Part shown: positions 1 through 9,148 of the stretch, piece after piece | How positions within the stretch are numbered: position 1 is the first letter of the stretch | Layout: each line of letters opens with the position of its first letter | Assembly: GCF_029223865.1 (NCBI RefSeq) | Contig: NZ_CP119520.1 | Span: 2,232,001-2,296,000, forward strand | DNA: 64,000 nt | Reading direction: 5' to 3' | Source: Telluria mixta | GTDB taxonomy: Bacteria; Pseudomonadota; Gammaproteobacteria; Burkholderiales; Burkholderiaceae_D | Notes under the pieces: generated by a model | What the model saw: the letters and a program-made list of their open reading frames with translations, nothing else | What the model was told of the DNA's origin: nothing | Database searches by the model: none | Program-made: the position numbers and the translations under genes

Positions 1-10
1 GCCGCCTGAG

Positions 11-552
11 GTATCCACAACAGCCGTGCTGCATTTCAGCAGCACGGTGAGCAGGCAATCCACACTTATTCACAAAAAAACGAACGGGGGTTGCGTGGAC
101 TGTGGAAATGTACAGTAGCCATCCCCATGTGGTAAGTGACTGATTTTAATGGATTTACTGCCGGGTCAAGGGTGGCCGGGTGAGGCGCTCTCAAGGGAGT
201 GACCAGTTATCCACCGAAGCTGTCAGCCCATTGTTCACAAAGTTATGCACAGATTCTGTGAATAATCTGGAAAAGTGCTTGGTTTACCGTGGTTTACAGA
301 TTTTCTTCAAGTGTTGTATCAAGATTATGCTGCACTGCGCTCAAGTTTTACATCCGGAAAGGCACAGTTATGCACAGAAGCGTTCAAGCGATGGGATATT
401 TCACTGGCTCAAAGTTGGAAAACGTAAGCCATTGAATTATAAGGGAAAATTTTGAACTGCACATAGAGAATTTCCTAACGTTTTGCGCTAGCGTAAACCT
501 TCTCCACGGTCAACTTTTCCATTTTCCACAAAGTTTTCCACAGTTTTCCACA
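11..552. other. Cluster of DnaA-box-like 9-mers upstream of priA
   Basis: No convincing gene lies in 1-573. The stretch instead carries many matches to the DnaA box TTATNCACA. Perfect matches are at 66-74, 243-251 and 368-376 on the plus strand and 257-265 on the minus strand. One-mismatch copies are at 11-19, 207-215 and 231-239. Three TTTTCCACA copies lie just before priA at 522-530, 534-542 and 544-552. AT-rich tracts lie between them, for example around 431-456. That is ten boxes in about 540 bases. The region could be a replication origin, a DnaA titration site or a DnaA-controlled priA promoter; the sequence alone cannot choose. Confidence 0.7.
24..47. terminator. Stem-loop near the left edge
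   Basis: A perfect 9-bp inverted repeat (CCGTGCTGC / GCAGCACGG, arms 24-32 and 39-47) has a 6-base loop. There is no T-run directly after it, so it may be a terminator for a gene left of the window or a structural element of the DnaA-box region. Confidence 0.4.
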
Positions 553-573
553 GCTTCTCGACAAGGTATCGGA

Positions 574-2580
574 TTGTCCCACTGCATCCTGCAAATCGCG
601 CTCGACACGCCGCTCGACAGCCTGTTCGACTACCGCTGGGCATGCGAACCCGGCAGCGAGCCGGAAGTCGGGCAACTGGCGCTCGTGAACTTCGGCCGGC
701 GCGAGGCGGTCGGGCTGATCGTTGCCGTCAAGCACGAGACGGACGTCCCCGCCGACAAGCTGAAGGATGCGCTCGCCGTGCGCAGCCAGCTCTCCCCGCT
801 GCCGGAGCGGTGGATCGCGCTGGCGCGCTTTGCCGCCGCCTATTACCACCGGCCGCTGGGCGAGGTGGCGCTGCCCGGCCTGCCGAAGAATGTGCGGCTG
901 TCGACGACGGTGGCGCTGGACCGCGCGCTGAAAAAGCTGGCCAAGCTGCCGGACGCGCACGATCCGACGCCCGCCGACATGCCGGTATTGAACGCGGCCC
1001 AGCAGCAGGCGGCGGACGCCATCGGCGGCGCGCAGGGATTCAGCCCGCTGCTGCTGTACGGCGTCACGGGCAGCGGCAAGACCGAGGTCTACCTGCAGGC
1101 CTGTGCCCAGGTACTCGCGCGCGACCAGGATGCGCAGATCCTGATCCTGGTCCCCGAGATCAACCTGACGCCGCAGCTGGAAGCGAACATCCGCGCACGC
1201 TTTCCCGGCGTGATGCTGGCGACGCTGCACAGCAGCCTGTCCGAAGGCGAGCGCATGCTGCACTGGCTGGCCGCGCACACGGGCCGCGCGCGCATCGTGC
1301 TGGGCACACGGCTGGCGATTCTCGCGTCGCTGCCGAACCTGAAAATGATCGTCATCGACGAGGAACACGACCCGTCGTACAAGCAGCAGGAAGGCCTGCG
1401 CTATTCCGCGCGCGACCTGGCCGTGTGGCGCGCGCGCCAGCTCGGCATCCCCATCGTGCTGGGCTCCGCGACGCCGTCGCTGGAAAGCTGGCACCACGCG
1501 CAGACGGGCCGCTACCGCAGGCTCGAACTGCGCGAGCGCGCCGTGCGCGATGCCGTGCTCCCGCGCGTCAAACTCGTCGACATGGAGCGCGACAAGCCGA
1601 AGGAAGGCCTCACGTCGGCCCTGATGCAGGCGCTGCGCCTGCGCATGGAACGGGGAGAACAATCGCTGCTGTTCCTGAACCGGCGCGGCTATGCGCCCGT
1701 GCTGTGCTGCGAAGCGTGCGGCTGGATCAGCAACTGCACGCGCTGCACCGCGTTCATGGTGCTGCACCGGCCGGAGCGCAGACTCCGCTGCCACCACTGC
1801 TCGCTCGAGATGCGTATTCCGCACGCGTGCCCGACCTGCGGCAATATCGACCTTCAGCCGTTGGGCCGCGGCACGCAGCGCATCGAGGAAGGCCTGCAGG
1901 CGTTGTTCCCGGACGCACGCATCCTGCGCATCGACGCCGACTCCACGCGCCGCAAGGGCAGCGCGCAAGAGGCGTTCGACACGGTGCACCGGGGCGACGT
2001 GGACATCCTGATCGGCACGCAGATGGTCGCCAAGGGCCACGATTTCAAAAAGCTGACGCTCGTCGGCGTGCTGAATCCGGATACCGCCCTGTTCTCGCAG
2101 GATTACCGCGCCAGCGAGCGGCTGTTCGCGCAGCTGATGCAGGTGGCGGGGCGCGCCGGCCGCGCGGGGCTGGAGTCGGAAGTGCTGATCCAGTCGCGCT
2201 ACTGCCAGCATCCGCTGTACGGCGCCGTGATGCGGCACGACTACGACCGCTTTGCCGGCAGCCTGCTGGAAGAGCGTCACCAGGCCGCGCTGCCGCCGTA
2301 CATGTACCAGGCGCTGCTGCGGGCCGAGGCGCCCGAGCTGGCGACGGCGATCGAATTCCTCGAGGCGGCGCGCGACGCGGTGCCGTCGGACACGGTCGTC
2401 ATCAACGAACCGATCCCGATGACGATGACCCGCGTGCACAACGTGGACCGCGCGCAGCTGCTTGTTGAATCGAATTCGCGGCCGGCGCTGCAGGCGTTTC
2501 TCAACGAGTGGGTCGATGCGTTGCGGGCGATGAAGTCGCGGGTGCGGTGGTCGCTCGAGGTCGATCCTCTCGATATCTGA
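574..2580 (+). CDS. priA: Primosomal protein N' (PriA helicase)
   Basis: PriA is a superfamily 2 DNA helicase that reloads the replisome at stalled forks. The 668-residue product has the N-terminal DNA-binding domain, a Walker A motif (GVTGSGKTEVY, near residue 165), a DEEH-type Walker B (IDEEHDPSYKQQEG) and the zinc-binding insert with paired cysteines (CCEACGWISNCTRC, then CHHC and CPTCG) typical of PriA. The chosen start is TTG at 574, preceded by an AAGG ribosome site at 563-566. No ATG or GTG fits the domain start. It is slightly shorter than E. coli PriA (about 730 residues). Three TTTTCCACA boxes end about 20 bases upstream of the start, so DnaA could influence its expression (inference). 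Confidence 0.95.
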   Translation: MSHCILQIALDTPLDSLFDYRWACEPGSEPEVGQLALVNFGRREAVGLIVAVKHETDVPADKLKDALAVRSQLSPLPERWIALARFAAAYYHRPLGEVALPGLPKNVRLSTTVALDRALKKLAKLPDAHDPTPADMPVLNAAQQQAADAIGGAQGFSPLLLYGVTGSGKTEVYLQACAQVLARDQDAQILILVPEINLTPQLEANIRARFPGVMLATLHSSLSEGERMLHWLAAHTGRARIVLGTRLAILASLPNLKMIVIDEEHDPSYKQQEGLRYSARDLAVWRARQLGIPIVLGSATPSLESWHHAQTGRYRRLELRERAVRDAVLPRVKLVDMERDKPKEGLTSALMQALRLRMERGEQSLLFLNRRGYAPVLCCEACGWISNCTRCTAFMVLHRPERRLRCHHCSLEMRIPHACPTCGNIDLQPLGRGTQRIEEGLQALFPDARILRIDADSTRRKGSAQEAFDTVHRGDVDILIGTQMVAKGHDFKKLTLVGVLNPDTALFSQDYRASERLFAQLMQVAGRAGRAGLESEVLIQSRYCQHPLYGAVMRHDYDRFAGSLLEERHQAALPPYMYQALLRAEAPELATAIEFLEAARDAVPSDTVVINEPIPMTMTRVHNVDRAQLLVESNSRPALQAFLNEWVDALRAMKSRVRWSLEVDPLDI

Positions 2581-2587
2581 AAAATTA

Positions 2588-2652
2588 CTCACCTCCAAGC
2601 CGAGTTCTGCAAAAAAGCGTATCGTCACGCTCGTGAACTTCCCGGAGGTGAG
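2588..2652 (+). promoter_or_regulatory. Possible Shine-Dalgarno-sequestering RNA structure
   Basis: CTCACCTCC at 2588-2596 is a perfect 9-base complement of GGAGGTGAG at 2644-2652, which is the ribosome-binding site touching the ATG at 2653. The 47-base loop contains a smaller hairpin (AGCGT / ACGCT). If the long-range pairing forms, it would block translation of the downstream flavoprotein. Confidence 0.45.
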
Positions 2653-4089
2653 ATGAAAAAACTGAAGGTCGATGTCGCGGTGATCGGCGCCGGTACCGCC
2701 GGCCTCGTCGCCTACCGCGCCGCGAAGGCGCAGGGTGCGCGGACGGTGCTGATCGAGCGCGGCGTGTACGGCACCACGTGTGCGCGCGTGGGCTGCATGC
2801 CCAGCAAACTCCTGATCGCGGCCGCCGAGGCCGCCCACATGCTGCATCTCGCGCCCGAATTTGGCGTCCATCCGGGAACCGTCCGCATCGACGGCGTCGC
2901 GGTGATGGAACGCGTGCGGCGCGAGCGCGACCGCTTCGTCGGCTTCGTCGTCGACGGCGTCGACGCGATGCCGGATGAGGACAAGGTGCGCGGCCATGCC
3001 CGCTTCATCGACCCGCACACGCTGCAGGTGGACGACCATACCGAGATCGAGGCGCGCCGCATCGTCATCGCCACCGGCTCCACCCCGACCCGCCTGCCGA
3101 CCCTGGACAACGTGGGCCCGGGCGTGATCACGAGCGACGACGTGTTTTACTGGAACGACCTGCCGCGCTCGGTGGCCGTGATCGGCACCGGCGTCATCGG
3201 CCTGGAAATCGGCCAGGCGCTGGCGCGGCTGGGCGTGCGCACGCGCGTGTACGCGCGCGGCGGCAGCGTGGCGCAGTTGTCCGATCCCGTCGTGTTGAAA
3301 ACGGCGTCGCGCGTGCTGTGCGAGGAACTCGACATCCACTTCCAGTCGCGCATCCTGAAAGCGGAACAGGACGGCGACGACGTCGTGCTGACGACGGGCC
3401 GCCACGACGAAGCGATCACGGAACGGTTTCAATATGTACTGCAGGCGGCAGGCCGCACGCCGAACGTGCACGACCTGGACCTGGAGAAGGCAGGCATCGC
3501 GCTGGACGACAGCGGTGTGCCGGTCTTCGACCCGCGCACCATGCAATGCGGGAACAGCCACATCTTCATCGCGGGCGACGCCAACCAGGAACGCCCCGTG
3601 CTGCCGGAAGCGGCCGACCACGGCAAGATCGCGGGCGACAACGCCGGCCGCTTCCCGGACATCCGCCCCGGCCTGCGCCGCGCGCCGCTGACGGCCGCGT
3701 TCACGGAACCGAACATCGTCACCCTGGGTGCCAGCTACAAGGCGCTGTGCGCGCCGGGCAGGTCGAAATTCGCGGTGGGGCAGGTGTCGTTCGAGAACCA
3801 GGGACGCAGCCGCGTCATGTTGCAGAACAAGGGCATGCTGCGCGTGTACGGCGAATACCGCACGGGACGCTTCCTCGGCGCCGAGATGATCGCGCCGCGC
3901 GGCGAACACATCGGCCACCTGCTGGCCTGGGCCGTGCAGTCGCGCCTGACGGTGGACCAGATGCTGGAGATGCCGTTCTATCACCCCGTGATCGAAGAGG
4001 GCGTGCGGACGGCCCTGCGGGATCTCGCCGCCAATCTCGCCAAGGGAGAAAGCGACATCGATCCCGACTCGGTCGAGCCGGGAACGTGA
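2653..4089 (+). CDS. Dihydrolipoamide-dehydrogenase-like FAD/NAD(P) oxidoreductase
   Basis: This is a class I pyridine-nucleotide disulfide oxidoreductase of 478 residues. It has an N-terminal FAD fold (VIGAGTAGLVA), the redox disulfide as CARVGCMPSK (CxxxxC), a central NAD(P) fold (VIGTGVIGLEIGQALARLG), the second FAD motif (IFIAGDAN) and a dimerisation domain with the His-Glu dyad region (FYHPVIEEG). The family includes E3 of the pyruvate and oxoglutarate complexes, glutathione reductase and mercuric reductase. No lipoyl-enzyme gene sits beside it, so this is probably a stand-alone paralogue with an unassigned disulfide substrate. The ATG at 2653 has a strong GGAGG site. It is likely monocistronic or read through from priA, which ends 72 bases upstream. 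Confidence 0.88.
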   Translation: MKKLKVDVAVIGAGTAGLVAYRAAKAQGARTVLIERGVYGTTCARVGCMPSKLLIAAAEAAHMLHLAPEFGVHPGTVRIDGVAVMERVRRERDRFVGFVVDGVDAMPDEDKVRGHARFIDPHTLQVDDHTEIEARRIVIATGSTPTRLPTLDNVGPGVITSDDVFYWNDLPRSVAVIGTGVIGLEIGQALARLGVRTRVYARGGSVAQLSDPVVLKTASRVLCEELDIHFQSRILKAEQDGDDVVLTTGRHDEAITERFQYVLQAAGRTPNVHDLDLEKAGIALDDSGVPVFDPRTMQCGNSHIFIAGDANQERPVLPEAADHGKIAGDNAGRFPDIRPGLRRAPLTAAFTEPNIVTLGASYKALCAPGRSKFAVGQVSFENQGRSRVMLQNKGMLRVYGEYRTGRFLGAEMIAPRGEHIGHLLAWAVQSRLTVDQMLEMPFYHPVIEEGVRTALRDLAANLAKGESDIDPDSVEPGT

Positions 4090-4100
4090 TTAATTGGTGA

Positions 4101-4586
4101 TCAATTGAGCAGCGAGGCGTCCAGCTTTCCTTCGGATGCCAGCTGCCGCACGATCTTGATCGTATCGATGTCGGCTTCCTTGTACGCCGACTTCTTGAAA
4201 TCCTCGTACATGCGGCCCGTCTCGTCGGTCGCGGACGGATTGCCGTCGTCGTACAGGAAACGCACCCACATCACGCCCTCGGACGGCGCCTCGATGGTCA
4301 TCGTCAGCAGCGACTGGGCAATATCTCCCTGCGCCGGCACTTCGTAGCGGACTTCGTGCAGCGGGTGCAGGACCACCTTGTCGTCGATGACCAGCTCGCC
4401 ATAGCGCAGGCGGCGCATGAAGCTGCCGCTTTCGCGGCCGCTGATCGTGCATTCGTCCAGGTGCGGCACGAACAGCTTCGGGTCTTCCGCGCGCAGCACG
4501 AGGCCGCGCCACAGTTGTTCGCGTGTCATGGTGTCCGCCAGCGGATTCAGCGGGTCGTTAATCTCGATCAGGTGTTCAAATTTCAT
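4101..4586 (-). CDS. SRPBCC / DUF1857 (AtaL-like) family protein
   Basis: This small cytosolic protein of 161 residues starts at MKFEHLIEIND. Its pattern (MTREQLWRGLVLRAEDPKLFVPHLDEC, then an alternating beta-rich middle and a C-terminal helix) fits the DUF1857/AtaL branch of the START-like SRPBCC superfamily, which binds hydrophobic ligands. No catalytic residues can be assigned. The start at 4586 is supported by GAGGGAT just upstream, and a longer reading to 4667 adds a non-conserved tail. It converges on the flavoprotein gene 11 bases away and is divergent from the helicase gene. Confidence 0.75.
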   Translation of the reverse strand: MKFEHLIEINDPLNPLADTMTREQLWRGLVLRAEDPKLFVPHLDECTISGRESGSFMRRLRYGELVIDDKVVLHPLHEVRYEVPAQGDIAQSLLTMTIEAPSEGVMWVRFLYDDGNPSATDETGRMYEDFKKSAYKEADIDTIKIVRQLASEGKLDASLLN

Positions 4587-4720
4587 GTTGTATCCCTCGT
4601 TGGCGCGGTTGCCATCCTTTCGGGCCATGTTAGCGCATGTACCGCAGGACTGATGCAAAACGCACATGTGGTGGCGGCTTGCGGTTTACTCAAGCAGGCG
4701 TCGCCGATTCGACACGAACG

Positions 4721-4750
4721 TTACGCATGAGCTCCCAGCTTCGCTACAAT
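4721..4750 (+). promoter_or_regulatory. Putative sigma70 promoter for the rep gene
   Basis: TACAAT at 4745-4750 is a good -10 element. TTACGC at 4721-4726 is a weak -35 with an 18-base spacer. Transcription would start near 4757, downstream of the first in-frame ATG at 4666. That argues that the protein starts later. Confidence 0.5.
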
Positions 4751-4770
4751 ACTGGGCTGTCCTCTCCAAT

Positions 4771-6837
4771 ATTTCCCATGTCCAACACCCGAATTTCGGC
4801 CTGAACGGTCCGCAAAGCGAAGCCGTGCTCTATCTCGACGGTCCGTGCCTGGTGCTGGCCGGCGCCGGGTCGGGCAAGACGCGCGTCATTACGCAAAAGA
4901 TCGCCTACATGATCGAGCACCGCGGCTACGATCCGCGCACGATCGCCGCGCTCACGTTCACGAACAAGGCCGCGCTCGAGATGCAGGAGCGTATCGGCAA
5001 GCTGCTCAAGCAGCCCAAGCAGGCCAAGCAATTGACGGTGTCCACGTTCCACTCGCTGGGCGTGAAAATCCTGCGCCAGGAAGCGGCCGGCGTTGGCCTG
5101 AAGGACAAGTTTTCCATCATGGACAGCGACGACTGCTACACCATCGTCTCCGACCTGGCCGTGACGACCGACAAACAGGAAATCCGCCGCATCCAGAACG
5201 CCATCTCGCTGTGGAAGAACGGCCTCGTCGACCCCGAAGATGCGATCCGCGACGCGCGCGACGAGGACGAGGCCCAGGCCGGCCGCATCTACCGCAGCTA
5301 TGTCGCGACCCTGCAGGCCTACCAGGCCGTCGACTTCGACGATCTCATTCGCCTGCCGGTGGAATTGTTCCGCAATAACGAGCCGATCCGGGACCGCTGG
5401 CAGCGTCGCCTGCGCTACCTGCTGATGGACGAGTACCAGGACACCAACACCTGCCAGTACGAACTGGTGAAACTTCTGGTGACGGGCGTGGGCAAGAAGC
5501 CGATGTTCACGGCCGTGGGCGACGACGACCAGGCGATCTATGCGTGGCGCGGCGCGTCGGTGGAAAACCTGCGCACCTTGCAGACGGACTTCCCCGACCT
5601 GAGAGTGATCAAGCTGGAGCAGAACTACCGCTCCACGACGCGCATCCTGCAGGCGGCCAACGCCGTCATCGGCAACAACCCGAAACTGTTCGAAAAGTCG
5701 CTGTGGTCCGAGCACGGCCTGGGTGAGCCCATCAAGGTGCTGGGCATGCCGAACGACGAGACGGAAGCCGACCAGGTCGCGATCATGATCTCGGCCGACC
5801 ATTTTCAACGCAAAAACAAATGGTCGGATTTCGCGATCCTGTACCGCGGCAACCACCAGGCCCGCGTGATCGAGCAGGCGCTGCGCAAGGAGCGCATCCC
5901 GTACACGATTTCCGGCGGTCAGAGCTTCTTCGACAAGGCCGAGATCAAGGACATCATCGCCTACCTGCGCCTGATCGCGAACCAGGACGACGACCCGGCC
6001 TTCATCCGCGCCATCACCACGCCCAAGCGCGGGGTCGGCATGACGACGCTGGAAAAGCTGGGCGAGTTCTCGCGCCAGTGGAATTGCTCGCTGTTCGAGG
6101 CGGCGCTGAAAGGCGGTATCGAAGCGCTGCTGCAGGAACGCCAGCTGTACCCGCTGCGCGAGTTCTGCCACTGGATGAACGAAATGGAATCGCGCGCCAC
6201 GCGTCCGGGCCCGTCCGGCAGCGGAGACAATGCCGCCGAACTCATCGACGACATGATGAAGGAGATGAATTACGAGCACTATCTGTACGAGAACTTCGAC
6301 GACAGGGCCGCGCAGGGCAAATGGCAGAACGTGCTCGAATTCCTCAACTGGCTGAAGGAACGGGGCCGCGGCGGACGCGACCGCGACGGCGAAGAAAAGA
6401 ACCTGCTGGAACTGACGCAGATGGTGGCGCTGATGTCCATGCTCGAGGGCCAGGACGAAGAGCCGGACGCCGTGCGCATGTCGACCCTGCACGCATCGAA
6501 GGGCCTCGAGTATCCGCACGTCTACCTCGTCGGTTGCGAGGAAGGCATCCTGCCGCACAAGGGCGACCCGGACGACCCCGTCGAAAAGATCGCTGCCCGC
6601 ATCCAGGAAGAACGCCGGCTGATGTATGTGGGCATCACGCGCGCCCAGCGCAGCCTGCACGTCACGTGGTGCAAGAAGCGCAAGCGGGCGGGCGAGCTCG
6701 TGCATTGCGACCCGTCGCGCTTCATCAAGGAAATGGCACTCGACGAGGGCGATGCCCCGCCGAAGGAAAACGAAGTGATGACGCCCAAGGAACGCCTGGC
6801 CAACCTGAAAGCGTTGCTGGCCACACCAAAGGTCTGA
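4771..6837 (+). CDS. rep: Rep/UvrD-family ATP-dependent DNA helicase
   Basis: This superfamily 1A helicase is closest in pattern to Rep, which moves 3'-5' and helps replication forks pass protein blocks. Visible motifs are the Q motif LNGPQSEAV, Walker A GAGSGKTRVIT, LTFTNKAALEM, the DEYQDTN Walker B, GDDDQAIYAWRGA, LEQNYRST, and the C-terminal STLHASKGLEYPHVYLVGCEEGILPH and RRLMYVGITRA motifs. The frame is open from ATG 4666 (723 residues), but residues before ISHVQHPNFGLN do not look like the family and the predicted promoter lies inside them. The ATT at 4771, which would give MSHVQHPNFGLN (688 residues), is therefore the best start. A rare ATT start is unusual, so the exact start is uncertain while the gene identity is not. 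Confidence 0.93.
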   Translation: MSHVQHPNFGLNGPQSEAVLYLDGPCLVLAGAGSGKTRVITQKIAYMIEHRGYDPRTIAALTFTNKAALEMQERIGKLLKQPKQAKQLTVSTFHSLGVKILRQEAAGVGLKDKFSIMDSDDCYTIVSDLAVTTDKQEIRRIQNAISLWKNGLVDPEDAIRDARDEDEAQAGRIYRSYVATLQAYQAVDFDDLIRLPVELFRNNEPIRDRWQRRLRYLLMDEYQDTNTCQYELVKLLVTGVGKKPMFTAVGDDDQAIYAWRGASVENLRTLQTDFPDLRVIKLEQNYRSTTRILQAANAVIGNNPKLFEKSLWSEHGLGEPIKVLGMPNDETEADQVAIMISADHFQRKNKWSDFAILYRGNHQARVIEQALRKERIPYTISGGQSFFDKAEIKDIIAYLRLIANQDDDPAFIRAITTPKRGVGMTTLEKLGEFSRQWNCSLFEAALKGGIEALLQERQLYPLREFCHWMNEMESRATRPGPSGSGDNAAELIDDMMKEMNYEHYLYENFDDRAAQGKWQNVLEFLNWLKERGRGGRDRDGEEKNLLELTQMVALMSMLEGQDEEPDAVRMSTLHASKGLEYPHVYLVGCEEGILPHKGDPDDPVEKIAARIQEERRLMYVGITRAQRSLHVTWCKKRKRAGELVHCDPSRFIKEMALDEGDAPPKENEVMTPKERLANLKALLATPKV

Positions 6838-6943
6838 ACGCAAGACAAGGGGTGCGCACGATTGAAATTCTTATTTGACTTCAACTGTTGCGCAGGAAAT
6901 ACTTTGATGAATCAATTTTCAAGCAGCAAGCATCGTTAATCTA

Positions 6944-9127
6944 ATGGCTACCGTATCCGACATCACGACCACCCCCCTGTCCGGGTTGAACTATATCGAT
7001 GCCTTGCTCGATAGCGGTCCCGACTGGAACTATCTGACGACTTCCTCGGGCAGTGCGACCTATACACTGACCTACACGTTTTCCGTCTCCGCCGGCACCG
7101 AGGACGCGGCGTCCGCGCAAAAGAATTTCACGGGCGCGCAGCAGGCGTTTTCCGCCTCCCAGCAGGATGCGACCCGGGCCGCCCTGGCGTACATCACCAA
7201 GCTGACGGGCATCCAGTTCGCCGAGACGACCGACGGCAACGCGGCACAAGTCCATTTTGCCGACGTCAACCTCATCACGAGCAATGTGACGGGCCTGTGC
7301 AGCTGGCACAGCAGCTACGGCTACAGCGGCGTCCAGCTGAGCAGCTACGATGCCGACGCCTACGTCTACCTCGACAACGTCGAATGGAATTACCAGAACG
7401 CGAACCTGGCCCAGGGCGGCCAGGGCTATGAAACGCTGCTGCACGAGCTGGGCCACGCGCTCGGCCTGAAGCACCCGTTCGAGGACAGCATCACGCTGCC
7501 GGCCTCGCAGGACAACACGTCGAACACGCTGATGTCCTACACCGAGGTCGGCGGTCCGTACACGACGTATCGCCAGGACGACATCGCCGCCCTCATGTGG
7601 CTGTACGGCGACGACGGCCTGCGCGGCAAACTGGGCATCAATTCGACGACGGGCGCCCGCTTCCTCGTCGGCACGAGCAGTGCCGACGTCATCACCGGAA
7701 CGGGCGTGGACGACAAGCTTGAGGGAGATGGAGGTAACGATATGATCGATGGGGGAGCAGGCACGGACACTGCCGTATTCCGCGGCGTGCGTGGCAACTA
7801 TACCTTCAACGCACTGGCGGGCGGCAACCTGCAGGTGACGAGCAAGGACGGCAGCGATGGCGTCGACACGCTGCATTCGATCGAGGTGCTGCAATTCGCG
7901 GACCAGTCCGTCAGCAGCGCGGACGTCGTCAACGCCGACACCACGGCGCCAAACGCACCGACGCTGGCCGTGACCAAGAACGCGAACGGCTACGCCGCCG
8001 GCAGCAATCCGGCCGTGACCGGCGTCGCCGAAGCGGGCGCCACGGTCAAGGTCTATATGACCGACAACACGCTGGTCGGCTCGACCACGGCCGACGCGAG
8101 CGGCGTCTGGAGCCTGACGACAACGAAATCCTTCGCCGACGGCACCGGCTACAAGATCTACGCCACGGCCACCGACGCGGCCGGCAATACGTCTACGGCG
8201 AGCGGCACGGCCACGTTCAACATCGACGCCCACGCGCCCGTGGCGCCGACGGCCGCGTTCAGCCAGACCGGCAACCAGGGCACGTTCAGCGGCACCGGCG
8301 AGGCCGGCACGACGATCTACCTGACGCGCGTTGGCGACTTCGTCGACATCGCCGCCGCGACCGTCGGCGGCGACGGCAAGTGGACCGTCAAGACGTCGCC
8401 GCTGCCGAACGGCAGCTATACGATCCGGGCTGTGTCGGAAGACCTGGCCGGCAATTCGAAGAGCGCCCTGGCCGACGTGGCCTTCACGGTGAACAGCAGC
8501 GCCAACGTGACCGGCACCGCCGCCGCCGACAAGCTGGCGCCCGCCGGCGCGAATGCCGCGATCGATGGCCTGGGCGGCATCGACACGGTCACCTTCGCCG
8601 GTGCGCGGTCGAACTTTACGGTCGCCAAGGAAACCTGGGGCTACGGTGTGACGGACAAGGTCGGCGGCGCCGGCCACGACGCCGTGATCAACGTCGAGCG
8701 CCTGCAATTTTCCGACGGCAATGCCGTGGCGCTGGACATCAACGGCTCCGCCGGCGCAGCCTTCCGCCTGTACCAGGCCGCACTCGACCGCCCGGCGGAA
8801 AAGGCGGGCCTGGGTTTCTGGATCTACCAGCTGGACCGAGGGCTGTCGCTGGACGACATGGTGCAGGACATCATCGCCACGCAGCCGGAATTCATCCAGA
8901 AATACGGCGCCAACCCGACCGATGCCCAGTTCGTGAACCTGCTGTACGCCAACGTGCTGCACCGCACGCCGGACCAGGCGGGCTACGATTTCTGGCTGAA
9001 GGCGCTGACGAACCATGACACGACGCACGTCGGCATCGTCAAGTTTTTCAGTGAAAGCCCGGAAAACCAGGCGCAGGTCATCGGCAGCATCCAGAACGGC
9101 ATCGAGTACACGCCCTGGAACGGCTGA
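6944..9127 (+). CDS. Serralysin-like M10 metalloprotease with Ig-like repeats and DUF4214
   Basis: This is a probable secreted zinc protease of 727 residues. The catalytic domain (about 1-225) holds HELGHALGLKHP with H167, E168, H171 and H177, followed by the Met-turn MSYT. Next come a short RTX-like stretch (GDGGNDMIDGGAGTD, near 265), two Ig-like repeats (TTAPNAPTLAV and HAPVAPTAAF, about 330-520), a second calcium-type segment and a C-terminal DUF4214 domain (about 600-705; FRLYQAALDRPAEKAGLGFW and LYANVLHRTPDQAGYDFW). There is no N-terminal signal peptide, which agrees with type I secretion of serralysins by a C-terminal signal. No ABC exporter genes are adjacent. A strong terminator follows, so it is monocistronic. 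Confidence 0.85.
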   Translation: MATVSDITTTPLSGLNYIDALLDSGPDWNYLTTSSGSATYTLTYTFSVSAGTEDAASAQKNFTGAQQAFSASQQDATRAALAYITKLTGIQFAETTDGNAAQVHFADVNLITSNVTGLCSWHSSYGYSGVQLSSYDADAYVYLDNVEWNYQNANLAQGGQGYETLLHELGHALGLKHPFEDSITLPASQDNTSNTLMSYTEVGGPYTTYRQDDIAALMWLYGDDGLRGKLGINSTTGARFLVGTSSADVITGTGVDDKLEGDGGNDMIDGGAGTDTAVFRGVRGNYTFNALAGGNLQVTSKDGSDGVDTLHSIEVLQFADQSVSSADVVNADTTAPNAPTLAVTKNANGYAAGSNPAVTGVAEAGATVKVYMTDNTLVGSTTADASGVWSLTTTKSFADGTGYKIYATATDAAGNTSTASGTATFNIDAHAPVAPTAAFSQTGNQGTFSGTGEAGTTIYLTRVGDFVDIAAATVGGDGKWTVKTSPLPNGSYTIRAVSEDLAGNSKSALADVAFTVNSSANVTGTAAADKLAPAGANAAIDGLGGIDTVTFAGARSNFTVAKETWGYGVTDKVGGAGHDAVINVERLQFSDGNAVALDINGSAGAAFRLYQAALDRPAEKAGLGFWIYQLDRGLSLDDMVQDIIATQPEFIQKYGANPTDAQFVNLLYANVLHRTPDQAGYDFWLKALTNHDTTHVGIVKFFSESPENQAQVIGSIQNGIEYTPWNG

Positions 9128-9148
9128 TCCCGTTTCCGCCTGACCCGT

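Noticed and set aside
180..455. A 91-codon open frame in the DnaA-box region
   Set aside because: Its composition is unlike coding sequence here, no ribosome site or domain is seen, and it runs through several DnaA boxes.
475..3984. A 1169-codon open frame on the minus strand across priA and the flavoprotein gene
   Set aside because: It lies opposite two clear genes, is full of Arg/His/Gln/Ala from antisense GC-rich codons and shows no domain.
4666..4770. Using ATG 4666 as the helicase start
   Set aside because: The extra 35 residues do not resemble the family and a -10 element lies inside them; kept only as an alternative.
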